Assembly (NCBI GenBank): GCA_030630445.1 | Contig: DAOVNC010000146.1 | Coordinates: 1-8,114, forward strand | DNA: 8,114 nucleotides | Direction of reading: 5' to 3' | DNA from: Kiritimatiellales bacterium | GTDB lineage: Bacteria > Verrucomicrobiota > Kiritimatiellia > Kiritimatiellales > Pontiellaceae | In this document: piece by piece, positions 5,793-8,114 of the stretch | Layout: every line of letters starts with the position of its first letter | How positions within the stretch are numbered: the stretch's first letter is position 1 | The notes under the pieces: generated by a model | The model's input: only the letters and a program-made list of their open reading frames with translations | Told to the model about the DNA's origin: nothing | The model's database searches: none | Program-made: the position numbers and the translations under genes

Positions 5793-6422
5793 ATGGATTC
5801 CGTCATACATATCCTGGACTTGATCGGAACCGCGGTCTTTGCCATCACCGGCGCATTGGTCGCCGGAAGAAAACGGATGGATACGTTTGGCGTAGTGATT
5901 CTCGGTTGCGTCACCGCGGTCGGCGGCGGCACCTTGCGCGATGTCGTCCTTGGCTGCAGTCCGGTTTTCTGGATTTCAAGCCCCCACTATCTGGCGATCG
6001 CAACGATTGCGGCCATTGGAACCTTCGTGGTGGTGCATCGATGGCGGCTTCCCGAAATGCTCCTGGCCTATGCGGATGCGGTGGGCTTGGCCGTATTCAC
6101 GGTAATTGGCTTCCAGGCCGGCTTCCAGACGACCCATTCCTACGGTATTTCAATCGTCATGGGGATGACGACGGGCGTCGTCGGCGGTATTGTTCGCGAC
6201 GTGCTTGCAGGCGAAATCCCCTTGATCTTCCACAAGGAAATCTATGCATCGGCCAGCCTTGCGGGGGCAACCCTGCTGGCCTTGTCCACCCGCCTTCAAG
6301 GATCGACGAGTCTCGCCATCCTGCTCTCCATCCTGACCACGCTGGGGATCCGGCTGGCGGCCCTGCACTGGAATCTGACCCTGCCGGTCTTCCATCCCAA
6401 AGAACGCGGAAAGTCGGCTTAG
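5793..6422 (+). CDS. UPF0126/TRIC-like membrane protein (YicG type)
   Basis: The 209-residue product has two homologous halves, each with the family signature: DLIGTAVFAITGALVAGRKR to GGGTLRDVVLG (residues 9-54), and DAVGLAVFTVIGFQAG to GGIVRDVLAGEIPLIF (95-146). About seven hydrophobic helices are visible. This is the prokaryotic UPF0126 family, related to trimeric intracellular cation channels. Members have been described as cation channels, and YicG as a glycine transporter, so the substrate here is open. Length is normal and both GGxxRD motifs are intact. I chose ATG 5793, 4 nt after the S4 gene, because it sits directly before the first conserved helix; the open frame extends upstream to 5664 but there it overlaps the S4 gene. 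Confidence 0.92.
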   Translation: MDSVIHILDLIGTAVFAITGALVAGRKRMDTFGVVILGCVTAVGGGTLRDVVLGCSPVFWISSPHYLAIATIAAIGTFVVVHRWRLPEMLLAYADAVGLAVFTVIGFQAGFQTTHSYGISIVMGMTTGVVGGIVRDVLAGEIPLIFHKEIYASASLAGATLLALSTRLQGSTSLAILLSILTTLGIRLAALHWNLTLPVFHPKERGKSA

Positions 6423-6462
6423 GGGAGCGGAAATATTTGAAGTACCAATGCCCGCATCGAAA

Positions 6463-6486
6463 ACGTGCCCCCTTCGGGAGGCACGT
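6463..6486. repeat. UUCG-tetraloop hairpin next to an inverted GTAG motif
   Basis: ACGTGCCCCC-TTCG-GGAGGCACGT folds into a 10-bp stem with one C-A mismatch and a stable UUCG loop. It lies 40 nt after the upstream stop codon. No T-run follows on the + strand, so it is a poor intrinsic terminator, though it could protect the transcript end. On the minus strand it is immediately preceded by GTAGGAC, giving the GTAG-plus-hairpin form of a REP sequence. Confidence 0.7.
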
Positions 6487-6541
6487 CCTACACTGTTTAC
6501 CCTCCATCAACGCCGGTTACTCAGCCCCACGTTGTAGGACG
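6484..6541. repeat. Inverted repeat with 9-bp arms CGTCCTACA / TGTAGGACG
   Basis: CGTCCTACA (6484-6492) and TGTAGGACG (6533-6541) are perfect inverted copies 40 nt apart. Each contains GTAGGAC, and each leads outward into a hairpin: the UUCG hairpin on the left, and on the right ACGCGG (6539-6544) pairing with CCGCGT (6563-6568). The whole of 6463-6578 therefore looks like two REP-like units placed back to back in the convergent gap. No gene is visible between 6423 and 6601. Confidence 0.6.
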
Positions 6542-6553
6542 CGGTTCTTTTTG

Positions 6554-6578
6554 AAAAAAAGGCCGCGTTGTTTCGCGG
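6554..6578 (-). terminator. Intrinsic terminator of rsmB
   Basis: Read on the minus strand, CCGCG-AAACAA-CGCGG is followed by CC and seven Ts (the seven As at 6554-6560). It lies 24 nt beyond the rsmB stop codon, which is the expected position. The same CCGCG arm can alternatively pair with CGCGG at 6540-6544, so a longer competing hairpin exists on the other strand and the region may act for both converging transcripts. Confidence 0.75.
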
Positions 6579-6601
6579 TACATTGGCTCTTTCCGTCCCC
6601 C

Positions 6602-7870
6602 TTAGTCGCGGCGAATCACGGCAGCGAAGGCACCGTCGGTTCCGGTTTTGGGCGGGAAGGTTTTCTTGGCCTTGGCTTTGTTGAAACCAGGGTGTTCCCG
6701 AACCCAACGGGCAATGAGATCCTCGTTTTCTTCGGGTTCGAGGCTACAGGTGCTGTAGACGATCCGACCGTTTTCCTTGAGCAATTCCGTGCAGGCGGAG
6801 AGCAGCTCGTATTGGATTTCGACGATTGACTTGATGCGGTTGGTATTGACGCGCCAACGGGCATCGATACGGCGGCGCAGGACGCCGGTATTCAGGCAGG
6901 GGACGTCGAGCAGAATGGCGTCGAACTTGCGGTCGCCAAGCGCCTTCTGCGGATCACGGGCATCGCCTTGCACGAGTTCGACCCAGTCGAGGCCGAGGCG
7001 GCCCATGTTTTCCTTAAGCACGGCCATGCGGTCGTCGTGCAGATCCATGGCGACGAGCTCGCCTTCGCCCTTCATGCGGGAAGCCACCATGGCGGTCTTG
7101 CCACCGGGTACGGCGCAGGCGTCGAGCACGGACTCGCCGGGAAACGGGCGGAGCAGGTCGATCGCGATGGAGGTGGCAGGATCCTGAACCGTGAACCAGC
7201 CCTCGGCATAGCCGGGGAGCTGGCGCACGGCTAGGCCGCGCGGCAGGATATAGAATTTCTCGCGGTCGCTGAAGGGATGCGGCTCCAGCTCGATGCCCGC
7301 CTCGGCCAGCTTGGCCTCGAACTCGGGAGCGGAAATCACGGCCTGCTCGACCCGCAGGATGGTTTGCGGCGGGTGGTTGTTCCATTCGGCCAGCTTGCGG
7401 GCTTCGATTTCGCCAAACTGGCGCCGCCAGCGTTCGAGCAGGAAGTCGGGGTGCGAGAGGCGGATATTGTCGGGTTGGCGCTTTAATTCACGGAAGATAT
7501 CCTCGCTCTCGCGCTGGGCGCGGCGGAGCACGGCGTTGATCATCTTGGCGTTGCCGGGACCGCCGGGGCGGCCCTTGGCGGCCTCGACGGTTTCGCTGAT
7601 CGCGGCGTATTCTTCGACGTTGTCCATGAAGAGCAACTGGTAGAGGCCGACGTATAGCACCGCCTTGAAAAAGGGTTCCGGCTCCTTGGGCACCATGCCC
7701 TGCTCCAACCACTGGAGAATGTTACGGTTGCGCACAACGCCGTTGACGACTTCCATGACGAAGGCGTTGTCGTGTTCGACCTTCGCCAGCTCCCGATCAG
7801 GAAAACGGCGATCGACGAACCACTGGGTGAGAATCTCTGCGGCCACAAGGCGACTGTTTTTTTTCTTCAT
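6602..7870 (-). CDS. rsmB: 16S rRNA (cytosine-C5) methyltransferase RsmB
   Basis: The 422-residue protein has the full RsmB layout: a NusB-like helical domain at about 1-130 (RLVAAEILTQW, then NGVVRNRNILQW, YVGLYQLLFMDNV, KMINAVLRRAQRE), a middle segment, and a SAM-dependent RNA m5C methyltransferase domain from about 215. Visible motifs are the SAM loop DACAVPGGKT (250-259), the acidic residue in VAMDLHDDR, motif IV LDVPCLNTGVLRRRIDARWR with its cysteine at 325, and motif VI STCSLEPEENE with the catalytic cysteine at 375. It methylates a single 16S rRNA cytosine (C967 in E. coli), using the cysteine pair for attack and release. The SAM loop has V where A is usual, and motif IV has CLNTGV where CSGTGV or CSNTGV is usual; both cysteines remain. 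The start is ATG 7870 with AGGA (7882-7885) 11 nt upstream. It lies 28 nt behind the PDZ gene, suggesting one transcript. Confidence 0.96.
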   Translation of the reverse strand: MKKKNSRLVAAEILTQWFVDRRFPDRELAKVEHDNAFVMEVVNGVVRNRNILQWLEQGMVPKEPEPFFKAVLYVGLYQLLFMDNVEEYAAISETVEAAKGRPGGPGNAKMINAVLRRAQRESEDIFRELKRQPDNIRLSHPDFLLERWRRQFGEIEARKLAEWNNHPPQTILRVEQAVISAPEFEAKLAEAGIELEPHPFSDREKFYILPRGLAVRQLPGYAEGWFTVQDPATSIAIDLLRPFPGESVLDACAVPGGKTAMVASRMKGEGELVAMDLHDDRMAVLKENMGRLGLDWVELVQGDARDPQKALGDRKFDAILLDVPCLNTGVLRRRIDARWRVNTNRIKSIVEIQYELLSACTELLKENGRIVYSTCSLEPEENEDLIARWVREHPGFNKAKAKKTFPPKTGTDGAFAAVIRRD

Positions 7871-7898
7871 ACGGTTTCATATCCTTTTCTTGGAGACG

Positions 7899-8114
7899 CT
7901 AGGGTTGTTCGGGGAATTCCTGAAGGAGGAGATCGAATTCGAGCATCGTTTCCATGCCGCGCCGCACGGAAAAACGGAGGGTTTCCCCAACGGCGTGGTT
8001 GAAGATGATGCGGCAGATATCGAATTGATCCTTCACCCCCACCCCGCCCACTTCGACGACGACATCGCCGGGTTGCATCCCCGCTTCGGCGGCGGGCGTT
8101 CCTCGCCAAACCTG
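7899..8114 (-). CDS. C-terminal PDZ domain of a truncated protein (HtrA/Deg-like candidate)
   Basis: Only the last 71 residues lie in the window; the gene runs off the right edge, so no start codon is present. The sequence is a typical PDZ domain: GTPAAEAGMQPGDVVVEVGG (residues 5-24), KDQFDICRIIFN, GETLRFSVRRG and a final strand MLEFDLLLQEF before the TAG. A C-terminal PDZ of this kind is common in DegP/HtrA-type periplasmic serine proteases, but also in other envelope proteins and in processing or site-2 proteases, so the catalytic part is unknown. The ligand-groove loop would be just before or at the cut edge. It ends 28 nt before the rsmB start on the same strand. Confidence is high for the PDZ fold and low for the protease assignment. 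Confidence 0.85.
   Translation of the reverse strand, partial: QVWRGTPAAEAGMQPGDVVVEVGGVGVKDQFDICRIIFNHAVGETLRFSVRRGMETMLEFDLLLQEFPEQP

Noticed and set aside
5906..6829. Open frame of 307 codons on the + strand crossing the end of the UPF0126 gene, the gap and the end of rsmB
   Set aside because: It is out of frame with one well-supported gene and antisense to another. Its translation is Arg/Gly/His-rich without domain features, and it crosses the terminator.
7867..8109. Minus-strand open frame of 80 codons at the right end
   Set aside because: It is in a different frame from the PDZ-encoding one and gives an Arg-rich product with no domain. The PDZ frame, open from the window edge, explains the region.

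Overview
This window looks like chromosomal DNA of a Gram-negative bacterium. It is moderately GC-rich, gene-dense, and rich in exported and periplasmic proteins. The gene complement and the many short intergenic repeats suggest the PVC group, perhaps Verrucomicrobiota/Kiritimatiellota. That placement is an impression from sequence style; nothing here fixes the taxon.

Region 1 (1-5038, + strand) is the downstream part of a Bat ('Bacteroides aerotolerance') operon. It holds a von Willebrand factor A membrane protein joined to a periplasmic TPR domain (BatB-BatC-like fusion, 31-1947), a small exported Q/P/E-rich protein ending in KDW (BatC tail-like, 1944-2441), BatD (2454-4223) and BatE (4220-5038). 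The genes are tightly coupled: ATGA overlaps at 1944 and 4220, and a 12-nt gap before batD. The usual upstream partners (MoxR-type AAA ATPase, DUF58 protein, BatA) would lie left of the window. Together the proteins should form an inner-membrane assembly with VWA, TPR and Ig-like domains facing the periplasm. Its biochemical job is not established.

The striking feature of this operon is that each of its gene junctions carries a short repeat, each of a different kind. They are four copies of the 7-mer ATACGCA against the batB start, an imperfect palindrome of about 9-bp units exactly where BatB joins BatC, five 7-bp GAAACTT-like units across the batD start codon, and a double-palindromic GTAG-ended (REP/BIME-like) element inside the 5' end of batE. 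Three of the four are translated in frame. One may have created the BatB-BatC fusion, and one contains the start codon of batD.

Region 2 (5075-6422, + strand) is a run of small genes: a two-helix membrane protein, an 85-residue unknown protein, an S4 RNA-binding protein of the YbcJ type, and a UPF0126/TRIC-like membrane protein with two repeated halves. The last three are closely packed.

Region 3 (6423-6601) is a convergent intergenic space with two GTAG-type hairpins pointing away from each other and an intrinsic terminator for the minus-strand gene.

Region 4 (6602-8114, - strand) holds rsmB, the 16S rRNA m5C methyltransferase with an N-terminal NusB-like domain. It is preceded, probably in the same transcript, by the C-terminal PDZ domain of a protein cut by the window edge.
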